DNA of 64,000 bases from Amycolatopsis tolypomycina (GTDB lineage: Bacteria > Actinomycetota > Actinomycetes > Mycobacteriales > Pseudonocardiaceae), in contig NZ_FNSO01000004.1 in NCBI RefSeq assembly GCF_900105945.1, positions 2,914,001-2,978,000 of the forward strand, written 5' to 3'. Below the pieces are notes generated by a model. The model searched no databases. It was given only the letters and a program-made list of their open reading frames with translations, and had not been told where the DNA came from. Shown piece by piece: positions 46,750-55,673 of this stretch. How positions within the stretch are numbered: the stretch's first letter is position 1; each line of letters opens with the position of its first letter. The translations under genes and the position numbers were made by a program.

Positions 46750-48813
46750 ATGAACGACAACCCGCGCCGCCTCCGCTGGCTGGTCCCGGCCCTCCTGGTG
46801 ATCGCCTGGCTCGGGCTGGGCGGGTTCGGCGGCCCGTTCGCCGGCAAGCTCGGCGAAGTCGCGAAGAACGACAACGCCGCCTTCCTGCCGCGCTCGGCCG
46901 AAGCCACCGAAGTCGCCGACGAGCAGAAGGCGTTCAGCCCGCGCCAGGTGCTGCCCGCGACGGTCGTCGCCGAGCGCCCGAGCGGCCTGACCGGCGAAGA
47001 CCGGCGGTTCCTCGAGGCCAAGGCGCGGGAGCTGGGCGGCGTCCCCGGCGTGGTCGGCCCGCTCGGCGAGCCCCAGCCGGCACCCCGGGACGACCAGGCG
47101 GTGCAGCTGTCCGTGCCGGTCGCCGCCGACGGCAACCCCGCCGACGTCGTCAAGGAGGTCCGGGCCCGCCTCGGCGGCGCCCCCGCCGGGCTGACCGTGC
47201 TCGTCACCGGGCCGGCCGGGCAGGTCGCCGACCTGGTCACGGCGTTCGGCGGCATCGACGGCATCCTGCTGCTGGTCGCCGGCGGCGTGGTCGCGCTGAT
47301 CCTCGTCGCGGTCTACCGCAGCCCGCTGCTGCCGTTCCTGGTGCTGCTCTCGGCGGTGTTCGCGCTCGGGCTCGCCAGCCTCGTCGTCTACCTGCTGGCG
47401 AAGCACGACGTCCTCGCGCTCAACGGCCAGAGCCAGGGCATCCTCTCGATCCTCGTCTTCGGCGCGGCGACCGACTACGCGCTCCTGCTGGTCGCGCGGT
47501 TCCGCGAGCAGCTGCGCGACACCCCGAGCCGCTTCGACGCGCTCCGGCTCGCCTGGCGCGCGACGCTCGAACCGATCGCGGCGTCGGCGGGCACGGTCGT
47601 GCTCGGCGTGCTGTGCCTGCTGTTCAGCGACCTCAACTCGAACAAGGGCCTCGGCCCGGTCGCGGCGATCGGCATCGGCGCGGCGCTGCTGGCGTCGACC
47701 ACGTTCCTGCCGGCCGCGCTGGCGCTGTGCGGCCGCGGCGCGTTCTGGCCGTTCAAGCCCGCGCTGGGGTCGCCGCACCCCGAGACGTCCGGGCTCTGGG
47801 GCCGGGTCGCGCGCCTGGTCGGCCGCCGCCCGCGCACGGTCTGGGTGGTGACGGCGCTGGTGCTCGGGCTCGGCGTCGCGTTCGTGCCGCAGCTCAAGGC
47901 GTCCGGCACCGCGCAGTCGGACGTGTTCCTCACCGAGGTCGAATCCGGGCGGGGCCAGGAGATCCTCGGCAGGCACTTCCCCGGCGGCCTCGGCGCGCCC
48001 GCGGTCACGATCGCCGACGCCGGCGCCCTGCCCGCGGTCCTGCAGGCGTCCACAATGGACGGCGTGGCGCAGTCGTTCCCGGTGCCGGGCCCCGACGGCG
48101 GCCCCAAGGTGGTCGGCGGCCGCGTCCAGGTCCTCTCGGTGCTGACGGACCCGGCGGACTCCGAGGCGGCGGTCGCGACCGTCGGCAGGCTGCGCGACGC
48201 CGTGCACGCGGTCCCGGACGCGAACGCGAAGGTCGGTGGCCCGACGGCGATCCAGCTGGACACGCAGCAGACGTCGAAGCGCGACCGCGCGCTGATCATC
48301 CCGATCGTGCTCCTGGTGATCTTCCTGGTGCTGGCCCTGCTGCTGCGGTCGTTGCTGGCCCCGCTGCTGCTGATCGCCACGGTGGTGCTCTCGTTCGCGG
48401 CGACGATGGGCGTGTCCGCGCTGGTGTTCAACCACATCCTGGGCTTCCCGGGTGCGGACCCGGTGGTGCCGCTGTTCGGGTTCGTGTTCCTGGTGGCACT
48501 GGGGATCGACTACAACATCTTCCTGATGACGCGCGTGCGGGAGGAGGCCCTGACCCGCGGCACGCGCGAAGGGACGTTGCGCGGGCTGACGTTGACGGGC
48601 GGGGTGATCACGTCGGCCGGGGTGGTGCTGGCGGCGACGTTCTCGGCGCTGGCGGTGATCCCGATCCTGTTCCTGGCGCAGATCGCGTTCATCGTGGCGT
48701 TCGGCGTCCTGCTGGACACGTTCCTGGTGCGGTCGCTGCTGGTGCCGGCCCTGACCATCGACGTCGGGCGGCGCGTCTGGTGGCCGTCGCGGCAGGCGCG
48801 CCGGGAGGCGTGA
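46750..48813 (+). CDS. MMPL-family efflux transporter
   Basis: Encodes 687 residues from the ATG at 46750. RND topology by eye: one N-terminal membrane helix, a periplasm-side loop, then five or six helices, and the same again in the second half. MMPL landmarks are QSQGILSILVFGAATDYALLLVARFREQL and DPVVPLFGFVFLVALGIDYNIFLMTRVREEALTRGTREG. It should export a lipid or drug using the proton gradient. Control by the divergent MarR protein suggests substrate-induced expression. Confidence 0.92.
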   Translation: MNDNPRRLRWLVPALLVIAWLGLGGFGGPFAGKLGEVAKNDNAAFLPRSAEATEVADEQKAFSPRQVLPATVVAERPSGLTGEDRRFLEAKARELGGVPGVVGPLGEPQPAPRDDQAVQLSVPVAADGNPADVVKEVRARLGGAPAGLTVLVTGPAGQVADLVTAFGGIDGILLLVAGGVVALILVAVYRSPLLPFLVLLSAVFALGLASLVVYLLAKHDVLALNGQSQGILSILVFGAATDYALLLVARFREQLRDTPSRFDALRLAWRATLEPIAASAGTVVLGVLCLLFSDLNSNKGLGPVAAIGIGAALLASTTFLPAALALCGRGAFWPFKPALGSPHPETSGLWGRVARLVGRRPRTVWVVTALVLGLGVAFVPQLKASGTAQSDVFLTEVESGRGQEILGRHFPGGLGAPAVTIADAGALPAVLQASTMDGVAQSFPVPGPDGGPKVVGGRVQVLSVLTDPADSEAAVATVGRLRDAVHAVPDANAKVGGPTAIQLDTQQTSKRDRALIIPIVLLVIFLVLALLLRSLLAPLLLIATVVLSFAATMGVSALVFNHILGFPGADPVVPLFGFVFLVALGIDYNIFLMTRVREEALTRGTREGTLRGLTLTGGVITSAGVVLAATFSALAVIPILFLAQIAFIVAFGVLLDTFLVRSLLVPALTIDVGRRVWWPSRQARREA

Positions 48814-48839
48814 GACGCGCCGACGGGCGACAGCCCCAA

Positions 48840-48924
48840 GCGCCCCAATGTGGCGTTGGTTGCGTCCAACGCACCCAATGTGGCGTTCGGTGCGTCTGAC
48901 GCACCGAACGCCACATTGGGGCGC
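48840..48924 (-). repeat. 85-bp palindromic element, copy 3 (inverted)
   Basis: Reverse complement of copies 1 and 2 with the same length and identical stems; loop triplets read CAG and TGG in the copy-1 orientation. It fills most of the gap between the convergent MMPL and SIS genes. Confidence 0.9.
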
Positions 48925-48960
48925 ATCGGGCCGGACGCCGGACCACTTGCGGGAACCCCG

Positions 48961-49674
48961 CTACAGCATCGGCACCCGGGGCCGGTACTGCTCGAGCAAG
49001 CCCTCGTTCGCGGCGTCGCCGCCGGGGAGGTTCGAGCTCTGCCACAGGGGGATGTCGCCGGCCAGTGCCGTCAGGCGGACGAGCAGGAGGTTCCACAGGT
49101 AGGTCGAGCAGAGGGTCGACAGCGCCGCCGTGGTGCCGCTGGGGGTGGGGACCACCGCGTCGCCCGGGGGGATGGCCGTGTCCAGGACGGCGTCGGCCAG
49201 CTCGCCGAGCTTGGCGAAGGAGCGGGCCGGGGCGCTTTCCATGTGGGGCCGGGACGAGAACGCGACGACGTAGGCCTCCCGCTTCCTGAACTCGCCGGCG
49301 AGTTCGACCGGGAAGGCGTTGACGCCGGAGTTGGAGAAGATGATCCCGACGTCGCCGGGCCGGACCTGGGCCTGCGCGACCAGGGTGGCGGCCAGGCCGG
49401 GCACCCGCTCCAGCTGGGTGCTGGCCTGGGCGCCGTGCAGGGGCAGCAGGCCGGGGTGGAACAGCGGGCGCACGCAAGCCAGCCCGCCGGCGCGGTAGAA
49501 CGTCTCCAGCACGGCGGCCAGGCTGTGGCCCGCGGCCGCGGTGTGCACCAGCCGGCCGGCGCGGACGACGTCGAGGAGCCGGCCGGCCACCGCGTCGAGG
49601 GTGGCGGCGTTGTGCTCTTCGATCAGGCGGAGGTGCTCGCGTGCCGCGGCGCCGAAGTCGGTGGTGAAGTCCAC
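48961..49674 (-). CDS. SIS-domain sugar-phosphate isomerase-like protein
   Basis: Encodes 237 residues from a GTG with AGGAGAA ahead. A single SIS domain: LVHTAAAGHSLAAVLETFYRAGG, PGDVGIIFSNSGVNAFPVELAGEFRKREAYVVAFSS and DAVVPTPSGTTAALSTLCSTYLWNLL. This is the SIS_2/UPF0309 type that binds a phosphosugar, likely an amino-sugar phosphate. A DasR-type palindrome 32 bases upstream supports control by N-acetylglucosamine metabolism. Confidence 0.85.
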   Translation of the reverse strand: MDFTTDFGAAAREHLRLIEEHNAATLDAVAGRLLDVVRAGRLVHTAAAGHSLAAVLETFYRAGGLACVRPLFHPGLLPLHGAQASTQLERVPGLAATLVAQAQVRPGDVGIIFSNSGVNAFPVELAGEFRKREAYVVAFSSRPHMESAPARSFAKLGELADAVLDTAIPPGDAVVPTPSGTTAALSTLCSTYLWNLLLVRLTALAGDIPLWQSSNLPGGDAANEGLLEQYRPRVPML

Positions 49675-49705
49675 GGGTTCTCCTAGCTGGGTGACGGTGA
49701 CCCCT

Positions 49706-49719
49706 ATGGTCTAGACCAT
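49706..49719. promoter_or_regulatory. DasR-type (dre-like) palindrome
   Basis: ATGGTCTAGACCAT is a perfect 14-base palindrome whose core TGGTCTAGACCA equals the core of the Streptomyces dre site bound by the GntR regulator DasR. It lies between the divergent SIS (start 49674) and SDR (start 49748) genes. Confidence 0.8.
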
Positions 49720-49747
49720 TCCGGGAGGGTTGGCTAGTCTTGCGTTC

Positions 49748-50455
49748 GTGACCGATCCCGTGTTCCTGATCACCGGCGCCTCCCGGGGCATCGGCGCCGC
49801 CACCGCCCGGCTCGCCGCCGAAGCCGGCTACCGCCTGGTCCTCGTCGCCCGCGACGAAAGCCGCCTGACCGGCCTCGCCGCGGACCTGGGCGGCCCCGGC
49901 CGGGTCTGGCCGGTCGCCTGCGACGTGACCGACTGGGCCCGGCTCGACGGGCTCGTCACCCGGGTGCGGGAGCGGTGGGGCCGCCTCGACGTGGTCTTCG
50001 CGAACGCGGGCACCAGCGTGGTGACGTCGTTCCTCGGCCACCGGGGCGCGCCACCGGACGAGTGGCGGGACATGGTCCTGGCCAACGTGTACGGGCCGGC
50101 GCTGACCGCCCGCGCCACCCTGCCCGCCCTGGTCGAATCCGGCGGCCACCTGGTGCTGACCGGCTCCGCGGCGGGTCGCGGGGTGCGGCCGGGCAACCTG
50201 TATTCGGCCACCAAGTGGGCCGTCACCGGTCTGGCCCAGTCGATCCGCGCCGAGTGCGTCGGCACCGGCGTCCGGGTCACCCTGGTCCAGCCCGGCCTGG
50301 TGGACACCGGCGGGATCCCGCCCGGACGGGCCGGTGACCCCAAGCTCGACCCGGCCGACATCGCCCGCGCGGTGCTCTACGCGGTCGGCCAGCCGGCCAC
50401 GGTGGACGTGAACGAGATCCTGGTCCGCCCGGTGGGGCAGGACCCGTACCGCTGA
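49748..50455 (+). CDS. Short-chain dehydrogenase/reductase
   Basis: Encodes 235 residues from a GTG at 49748. Classical SDR: TGxxxGIG in ITGASRGIGAA (8-15), FANAG, catalytic Ser in VLTGSAAG and YSATK (Tyr/Lys). The tail PATVDVNEILVRPVGQ is typical of SDRs that act on small alcohols or sugar derivatives. It shares the dre-like palindrome with the SIS gene, so it may work on an amino-sugar-derived compound. Confidence 0.9.
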   Translation: MTDPVFLITGASRGIGAATARLAAEAGYRLVLVARDESRLTGLAADLGGPGRVWPVACDVTDWARLDGLVTRVRERWGRLDVVFANAGTSVVTSFLGHRGAPPDEWRDMVLANVYGPALTARATLPALVESGGHLVLTGSAAGRGVRPGNLYSATKWAVTGLAQSIRAECVGTGVRVTLVQPGLVDTGGIPPGRAGDPKLDPADIARAVLYAVGQPATVDVNEILVRPVGQDPYR

Positions 50456-50465
50456 CCCGCGCCGC

Positions 50466-50801
50466 TCAGGAATCGAGCCGGGCGCGGGAATCCCGGGCTT
50501 CGCCGGTCAGGTACGCGGCCGTGCCGGTGCGGGCGAGCAGCCGCTCCAGGGCCGGCCGCCGGTTGTCCAGGTGCAGCCGGGCACCCGCGCCGGTGACGAC
50601 GCGGTGCCGCTTCATCAGCTCCGACAGCCCCGACGAGTCGCAGAAGCCGAGCTCGGCGCAGTCCAGCCGGACTTCGCGGACGTCCCGGGTGAGCCGGTCG
50701 GTGACCAGGCGCAGCAGCGTCCCGGTGGTGGCGAACTCGAGGTCGCCCGCGATCGTCACGCGGGCCGTGCCCATTTCGGCCGTCCAAGTGCAGGTGATCA
50801 T
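50466..50801 (-). CDS. STAS-domain antagonist, last gene of the partner-switching operon
   Basis: Encodes 111 residues from the ATG at 50801, overlapping the upstream gene's stop by four bases. SpoIIAA-like core VTIAGDLEFATTGTLL and VRLDCAELGFCDSSGLSELMK; the DSSG motif is at 55-58, with the second serine the expected phosphorylation site. It probably is a substrate of the operon's anti-sigma kinase and PP2C phosphatase. Confidence 0.88.
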   Translation of the reverse strand: MITCTWTAEMGTARVTIAGDLEFATTGTLLRLVTDRLTRDVREVRLDCAELGFCDSSGLSELMKRHRVVTGAGARLHLDNRRPALERLLARTGTAAYLTGEARDSRARLDS

Positions 50802-51841
50802 GCCAGTTGCCCCTGTGCGGTGCGGAGCATGCCGGCGGCCCGCGGGAAGTCGCGCAGCTCGGTCTCGAGCAGTTCGAGGGCGGGCACGAGCGAGGCGGCC
50901 GGGACGCCGCGCGAGGTCAGGATCCCCGCGGTCCAGCCCAGGAACCCGGTGAACAGCTCGCCGTCGCCGACGTAGAGGGCGGCGGCCAGGAACTCGACGG
51001 TGTGCGCGAGGTCCTCGGCCGTGTACTGGCGCTGGAGGTCCGTGTACTCCCGCATGGCCGGGATCCGCTCCTCCAGGCCGGCCAGCACGGTCTTGACGAG
51101 CCGGCCCGCGCTGCGCGTGACCAGCGTGTACTCCTGGTCGGCCAGGTGCGGCAGGTCGTCGAGCGGCTGGTGGGCCGTGTGGGGCCGGGGGAGCGGCTCG
51201 GCCAGCCGGTCGGCGGCCGCCCGGGCGTCCGGAGCCCACGCTTCGGCGCCCAGCAGCCGCGCGTAGCGGCCGTCGGGCCCGAAGGCGGCGCCGCCCGCGA
51301 TGACCGGGGTGGCCGCCGCCTGGCACGCGGTGATCGTCGCGTGCGCCGTCGGCAGCCGGGTCGCCAGCGAGCCGGACAGCGCCACCGCGTCCGGGCCGAT
51401 CCGGTGCAGGTGGGCCACCAGGTGCGGGGCCGGCACCTGCGCGCCGAGGTAGTCGACGGCGAAGCCGCGCAGCCGCAGCACCTCGGCCAGCAGCCGGGCC
51501 GGCATCGCGTGCCACTCCCCGTCGACGCAGGCGACGGTGATCCGGCCGAGGTGCGGCTCCGGCCGCTTCAGCACGAAGCCGAAGGTGGCGATGACGCGGT
51601 CGTTGATCGCGGTCGCCGCGTGCTCCTGCGCGACCGTGAGGCGGTTCGCGGCCCACTCCAGGCCGACCCGCCGCTGCACCGCGCCGATCACGTCGAGCAG
51701 CACGCTCTCCGGGTCGGTCCCGTCGCCGAGCGCCTGGACGACGACGTCGCCCGCCGCGTACTCGTTCCCGGTCGTGACGGCGGCCCAGAGCCGTTCGGCG
51801 TGCTCGGCCACCCCGGTGCCGCGGGTCGTGGCGGTGCTCAT
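50798..51841 (-). CDS. CarH-like adenosylcobalamin-binding protein without DNA-binding domain
   Basis: Encodes 347 residues from the ATG at 51841. Residues 12-90 form the helical cap and carry the W-x9-E-H motif of CarH photoreceptors: W63, E73, H74. The cobalamin-binding Rossmann domain follows, with the lower-axial histidine expected at H111 in DGEWHAM, then YLGAQVPAPHL and VALSGSLATRLP. Spacing W63-E73 equals that in Thermus CarH (W131-E141). The MerR-type N-terminal domain of CarH is absent; instead there is a C-terminal helical domain (about 225-347). It overlaps the PP2C gene upstream and the STAS gene downstream by four bases each, so it most likely feeds light or B12 status into partner switching. 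Confidence 0.82.
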   Translation of the reverse strand: MSTATTRGTGVAEHAERLWAAVTTGNEYAAGDVVVQALGDGTDPESVLLDVIGAVQRRVGLEWAANRLTVAQEHAATAINDRVIATFGFVLKRPEPHLGRITVACVDGEWHAMPARLLAEVLRLRGFAVDYLGAQVPAPHLVAHLHRIGPDAVALSGSLATRLPTAHATITACQAAATPVIAGGAAFGPDGRYARLLGAEAWAPDARAAADRLAEPLPRPHTAHQPLDDLPHLADQEYTLVTRSAGRLVKTVLAGLEERIPAMREYTDLQRQYTAEDLAHTVEFLAAALYVGDGELFTGFLGWTAGILTSRGVPAASLVPALELLETELRDFPRAAGMLRTAQGQLA

Positions 51842-53472
51842 GCGGTGTACCTCCCGCGCCCGTGGCCGCCGACGGCGGCGAGGTGCTGCCCGCGCGGCGC
51901 GGTGATCGCCAGCACGGCCATGTCGTCGTGGGTGCCGCGCCCGATCCACTGCGAGGCGAGCATCTGCACGCGCTCGACGACGGCGTCGGCCGGCATGTTC
52001 GCGCACTCGGCCAGTGCCTGCTTGAGCCGCTCTTCCCCGAACATGGCGTCCCCGAGCGGGCCACCCTTCGCCTCGACGATCCCGTCGGTGTAGAGCAGGC
52101 AGGTCTCCCCGGGGTGCAGCGTCAGCTCCGCGCCGACCGACTCGATCTCGGGCAGCACGCCGATCAGGCTGCCACGGGTCTCGGCCTCCTCGACCCGGCC
52201 GTCGGCGCGCACGACCAGCGGCGGCGGATGGCCCGCGCAGGTCACGCGCAGCCGGACGTCCGCGCCCTCGCGCCGCGCGGAGGCCAGCACGAGCGTGACG
52301 TACCGGGCGTCGGCGTTGTCGCCGAGCGTGCGGTTCAGCAGGTCGAGCAGCCGGTGGTGGTCGCCGGCCATCGGCAGCAGCGCCCGCAGCGTCGTGCGGA
52401 TCTTGCCGGTCAGCACGGCCGCGTCGAGGCCCTTGCCGCAGACGTCGCCGAGCACGGCGAGGGACTCCTCGCCCTCGGCGGTGACGGCCGAGTGGACGTC
52501 GTAGAAGTCGCCGCCGATCCGCTCGCCGTCGCGGGCCGGGCGGTACCGGCCGGCGAACTCGACGCCGCCGAGCTGCTCGAGCGTCGGCGGCAGCAGCTCG
52601 CGCATGAGCGTGTCGGTGATCGAGGCCTGCAGCGCGAACACCCGCGCCGCCGACATCGCCGCGCCCGCTCGCGCCGCGAACAGCCGCGCGAAGAGCTCTT
52701 CGGACGCGGTGAACGACGCCCGGTCGCCGCGGCGCAGCAGGACCAGCGCGCCGGCGGGGACGCCGTGGCCGGGCAGCGGCGTCACGACGATCGAGCCGAC
52801 CGTGCCGAAGCCCGGCGGCAGCACCCAGCGGGGCGCGGCGTCCGGGTCGAGCCAGCGCGAGGGCACCGGTGGGAAGCCCTGCAGCGCTTCGCCGAGGCCG
52901 GGCAGCTCGTCCGGGTCGACCGCCAGCCGGGCCCGGACCGGCTCGCCGCCGCGCACGCAGGACACGGCCGGGAAGGGCCCGCCCGCGGCCGGCGCCAGGA
53001 CGAGCGCGGCGTCGGCGAGGTGCTGCGCGGCGAGCCGGGCGGCGACCTCCATGCAGCGGTCCAGGTTGAGCGAGCCCAGCAGCGCGGCGGAGGCGTCGCT
53101 GAGGAACGCCGTCCGCTCCTGCTCGCGGGCCAGCGCCTCGCGCGCCGAGCGGGCTTCGGTCTCGTCGAGCAGCCACCAGGTCACGGCCTCGCCGTGCGGG
53201 ACCGGGTGCGCGGCGAAGGCGAGCTCACCGACCTCGCCGTGGACGACGTCGCCGACGCCGCCCTCGTGGGCGGCGACCAGCCAGTCCGCGACCGCGCCGG
53301 CGGCCGGGCGGCCCGGGCCGGCGGCGGGGAACAGCAGGCGGGCGGCGTCGTTGAGGGCGCGGATCGTCCCGGACCGGTCGACGACCAAGGCCGCGGCGGG
53401 TGCGGCCGACCAGCCCTCCGTGCCGTCGAGCGCGACGGCGGGCGCGGGGTGCGCCGGATCAGCCACGGGCAC
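51838..53472 (-). CDS. PAS/GAF-PP2C serine phosphatase (RsbU/SpoIIE type)
   Basis: Encodes 544 residues from a GTG at 53472 (GTG at 53466 also possible). A short PAS-like segment (about 27-105), a GAF domain (about 130-275) and a PP2C/SpoIIE domain (about 310-530) with GERIGGDFYDV, LGDVCGKGLDAAVLTG, CAGHPPPLVV, LLYTDGIVEAKG and GTHDDMAVLAI, so the metal-binding aspartates are intact. It should dephosphorylate STAS antagonists and so free a sigma factor. The coding start overlaps the ATPase gene by 14 bases and the stop overlaps the CarH-like gene. Confidence 0.9.
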   Translation of the reverse strand: MPVADPAHPAPAVALDGTEGWSAAPAAALVVDRSGTIRALNDAARLLFPAAGPGRPAAGAVADWLVAAHEGGVGDVVHGEVGELAFAAHPVPHGEAVTWWLLDETEARSAREALAREQERTAFLSDASAALLGSLNLDRCMEVAARLAAQHLADAALVLAPAAGGPFPAVSCVRGGEPVRARLAVDPDELPGLGEALQGFPPVPSRWLDPDAAPRWVLPPGFGTVGSIVVTPLPGHGVPAGALVLLRRGDRASFTASEELFARLFAARAGAAMSAARVFALQASITDTLMRELLPPTLEQLGGVEFAGRYRPARDGERIGGDFYDVHSAVTAEGEESLAVLGDVCGKGLDAAVLTGKIRTTLRALLPMAGDHHRLLDLLNRTLGDNADARYVTLVLASARREGADVRLRVTCAGHPPPLVVRADGRVEEAETRGSLIGVLPEIESVGAELTLHPGETCLLYTDGIVEAKGGPLGDAMFGEERLKQALAECANMPADAVVERVQMLASQWIGRGTHDDMAVLAITAPRGQHLAAVGGHGRGRYTA

Positions 53473-53857
53473 CGGCCGGGTCGGGGTCGGTGGCCAGCTC
53501 GGCCCACAGGGTTTTGCCGCTGGGCCGTCGCAGCTGGCCCCAGGCCGCGGCGCAGCGCTCGACGAGCAGGAGGCCGCGGCCGCCGTGGTCGGACGGCGCC
53601 CGGCGCCGGGCGGGCTCGCCCCCGCTGTCGTCGACCTCGATCCGCAGCTTGGCCGCGCCGGGCAGCAGCCGGACGTGGTAGGGCGCGCGGCCGTGGCGCA
53701 GCGCGTTCGACGTCAGCTCGTCCACCACCATGACCGCCGTGCCGACGAAGGCCGCCGGGAAGCCGCGCAGGACCGTCCGGACCCAGTGGCGGACCCGCGC
53801 CAGTTCGGAGAGCTCGGGGGAGATGCCGAGTTCGTGCCGGACAGATCGGAGTTTCAC
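53459..53857 (-). CDS. Anti-sigma factor ATPase (RsbW-like)
   Basis: Encodes 132 residues from the GTG at 53857, chosen because AAGGAGGCC stands just ahead; the frame runs on to 53965 but without a ribosome site. HATPase motifs: VMVVDELTSNALRHG (N box), IEVDDSGG (G1) and GGRGLLLVERCAAAWG (G2). Probably binds the target sigma factor or phosphorylates the operon's STAS proteins. Confidence 0.87.
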   Translation of the reverse strand: MKLRSVRHELGISPELSELARVRHWVRTVLRGFPAAFVGTAVMVVDELTSNALRHGRAPYHVRLLPGAAKLRIEVDDSGGEPARRRAPSDHGGRGLLLVERCAAAWGQLRRPSGKTLWAELATDPDPAGARG

Positions 53858-53949
53858 GTCGGCCTCCTTCGCCGTGCCGGCCCCCGCGGGGAGGCCCTCC
53901 CCTTCTTCATGCCCGGAACCGGGGTCGTCGACACGGGTGTCGGAGGACG

Positions 53950-54333
53950 TCACGCCGCACCCCACGAAGCTTCGGCCGCCTCGAGCGCGGCGTGCACGGG
54001 CATGACGTCGCCGAGGCCGAGCAGGGCGATGGGGCGGGTCACGGCCGGCGCGGCCGACACGACGGCGAACCGGCCGCCCGCCGCGCGCAGCCGGCGGGCC
54101 AGCCGCAGCAGGACCTGCAGGCAGCTGGAGTCGCAGTACGCCACCTCGGCCATGTCCACGACGACCCGCGCGGCGCCGGGCTCTTCGAGCAGCAGGTCCG
54201 CGAGCTTCGGGGACACCGCGAAGTCGAACTCCCCGCGCAGGGTGTGGACGCGCAGCCCCGCCGCGTCGTGCGTTTCGAGCGACCAGCCGTCACCGGTGAA
54301 CCGCTGCCGGGGCCGCGCTGCGTCGGGGGTCAT
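53950..54333 (-). CDS. STAS-domain protein, first gene of the partner-switching operon
   Basis: Encodes 127 residues from the ATG at 54333 (CTCCTGGAG ribosome site). STAS core VHTLRGEFDFAVSPKLADLLLEE and VVVDMAEVAYCDSSCLQVLLRLA; the phospho-motif DSS is at 68-70, followed by Cys where Gly is usual. It is separated by 92 bases from the ATPase gene and probably shares the promoter of the operon. Confidence 0.85.
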   Translation of the reverse strand: MTPDAARPRQRFTGDGWSLETHDAAGLRVHTLRGEFDFAVSPKLADLLLEEPGAARVVVDMAEVAYCDSSCLQVLLRLARRLRAAGGRFAVVSAAPAVTRPIALLGLGDVMPVHAALEAAEASWGAA

Positions 54334-54432
54334 CCAAGCTCCAGGAGGGGACCGGTGGGCACGGGCTGGCGGCTCAACCCGTTCCGGACGCAATCTACCA
54401 GCGCCGCCCGCCCCGGGCAGCATGGTGTCCCG

Positions 54433-55599
54433 TCACCGTCCTTTAAGGACTTCCACCGGCGGGGCGGGCGCCGGCTCCGGTGCCGCGGCCGACGGCGGCA
54501 CCACGGCGACGTTCACCGTGCGGGTCAGCCGTTCGTAGGGTGCCCGGTGCTCGTCGTCGAGCAGCACCGCCAGCGGCGTCCAGACACCCACCACGAACAC
54601 CGACGCGGCCAGCGCGACGGGCAGGAGCAGCTGCTCGGGGTGGGTGCCGAGGTCCCAGCGGTCGAGGTCCAGCACCCACCACGCGAGCCACAGCGGCGAG
54701 AGCAGGACGCCGTTGCGGACCAGCAGCGCGACCGGTCCGGCCCGGCGGCCGCCGCGGCGGGCCACCCGCAGCAGCATCGCGCGCTTCCCGGGGGTCGAGC
54801 CGGTGACGGCGGGCAGCACCACGAACCACACGAGGGCGAGGATCACCACCGGCGTGTCGCGGTGGCGCAGGTCCTCGCCGAACAGCGTGAGCAGGCCGAA
54901 GAGGAACCCGAGCAGCGCGGCGAACCCGAGCAGATCGGTCGCCAGCGCGAAGAGCCGCCGGGTGAACGTCACCTTCGCGGCGTAGCGACGGCGGTCGTGC
55001 TCCGGTTCGAGGGCGGGCAGCAACCGGCCGAGCGGACCGGCCAGCAGCCAGCCGGCGACGACGCCCGCCGTGTTGAGGATGAGGTCGTCGACGCTGAACA
55101 GCCGGTACGGGCACGGGTAGACGAACCACAGGCCGGTCAGCTGCGTCAGCTCGAAGAACAGGGAGACGCCGAAGCCGATGAGGGCCGTGGGCACGAGCCG
55201 CATCCGCTGCGCGTACCGGACGTAGAAGCCGAGCGGGGCGAGCATCACGACGTTGAGCGCCGTGGTCCAGACCGCCGGGTTGTGCAGCAGCGCGCCGGGG
55301 CTCCAGTGCCCGCGGGCGCGCTGCGAGACGACTTCGACGAAGTAGAAAGGCCGCAACTGCGGAGAACTCGCGTAGGTGTGCCCCGCGCAGTAGGCCGGAT
55401 CGGCGGGCAGCGGGAGCACCGTCTGCGTCGCGATCGCCAGCAGGTAGAAGAGGAACGTGTAGAAGACGAAGGTCGGCCAGCCGCCGGCGCGGCCGCGGCG
55501 GCGGTAGCTGACGAACGCGGCGGGCAGCATGACGGCCAGCACGAGCAGGGGGAACAGGAGCAGGGCGGTCCGGACGGGGACGAGGTAGGTGGCGACCAC
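54433..55599 (-). CDS. VanZ-RDD fusion membrane protein
   Basis: Encodes 388 residues with about eight or nine membrane segments. The N-terminal half (about 10-200) is VanZ-like: LNVVMLAPLGFYVRY, FELTQLTGLWFVYPCPYRLFSVDDLILNTAGVVAGWLL. The second half (about 215-370) is an RDD domain: FTRRLFALATDLLGFAALL, GSTPGKRAMLLRV. VanZ proteins are linked to glycopeptide tolerance in some bacteria, RDD proteins to ion exchange; the combined role here is unknown. Confidence 0.85.
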   Translation of the reverse strand: MVATYLVPVRTALLLFPLLVLAVMLPAAFVSYRRRGRAGGWPTFVFYTFLFYLLAIATQTVLPLPADPAYCAGHTYASSPQLRPFYFVEVVSQRARGHWSPGALLHNPAVWTTALNVVMLAPLGFYVRYAQRMRLVPTALIGFGVSLFFELTQLTGLWFVYPCPYRLFSVDDLILNTAGVVAGWLLAGPLGRLLPALEPEHDRRRYAAKVTFTRRLFALATDLLGFAALLGFLFGLLTLFGEDLRHRDTPVVILALVWFVVLPAVTGSTPGKRAMLLRVARRGGRRAGPVALLVRNGVLLSPLWLAWWVLDLDRWDLGTHPEQLLLPVALAASVFVVGVWTPLAVLLDDEHRAPYERLTRTVNVAVVPPSAAAPEPAPAPPVEVLKGR

Positions 55600-55673
55600 G
55601 GAGCCGGTGGTACCCAGCCGCGGGGGCGGCGAAGCGTGCTTCCCCCGGACGGCTGGGATTCACCGGCGACGGC

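Noticed and set aside
50798..51841. A corrinoid methyltransferase subunit (MtaC/MetH type) as identity of the cobalamin protein
   Set aside because: The D-x-H-x-x-G motif of those proteins is replaced by DGEWH, the cap has the CarH-type W-x9-E-H motif, and there is no methyltransferase gene nearby.
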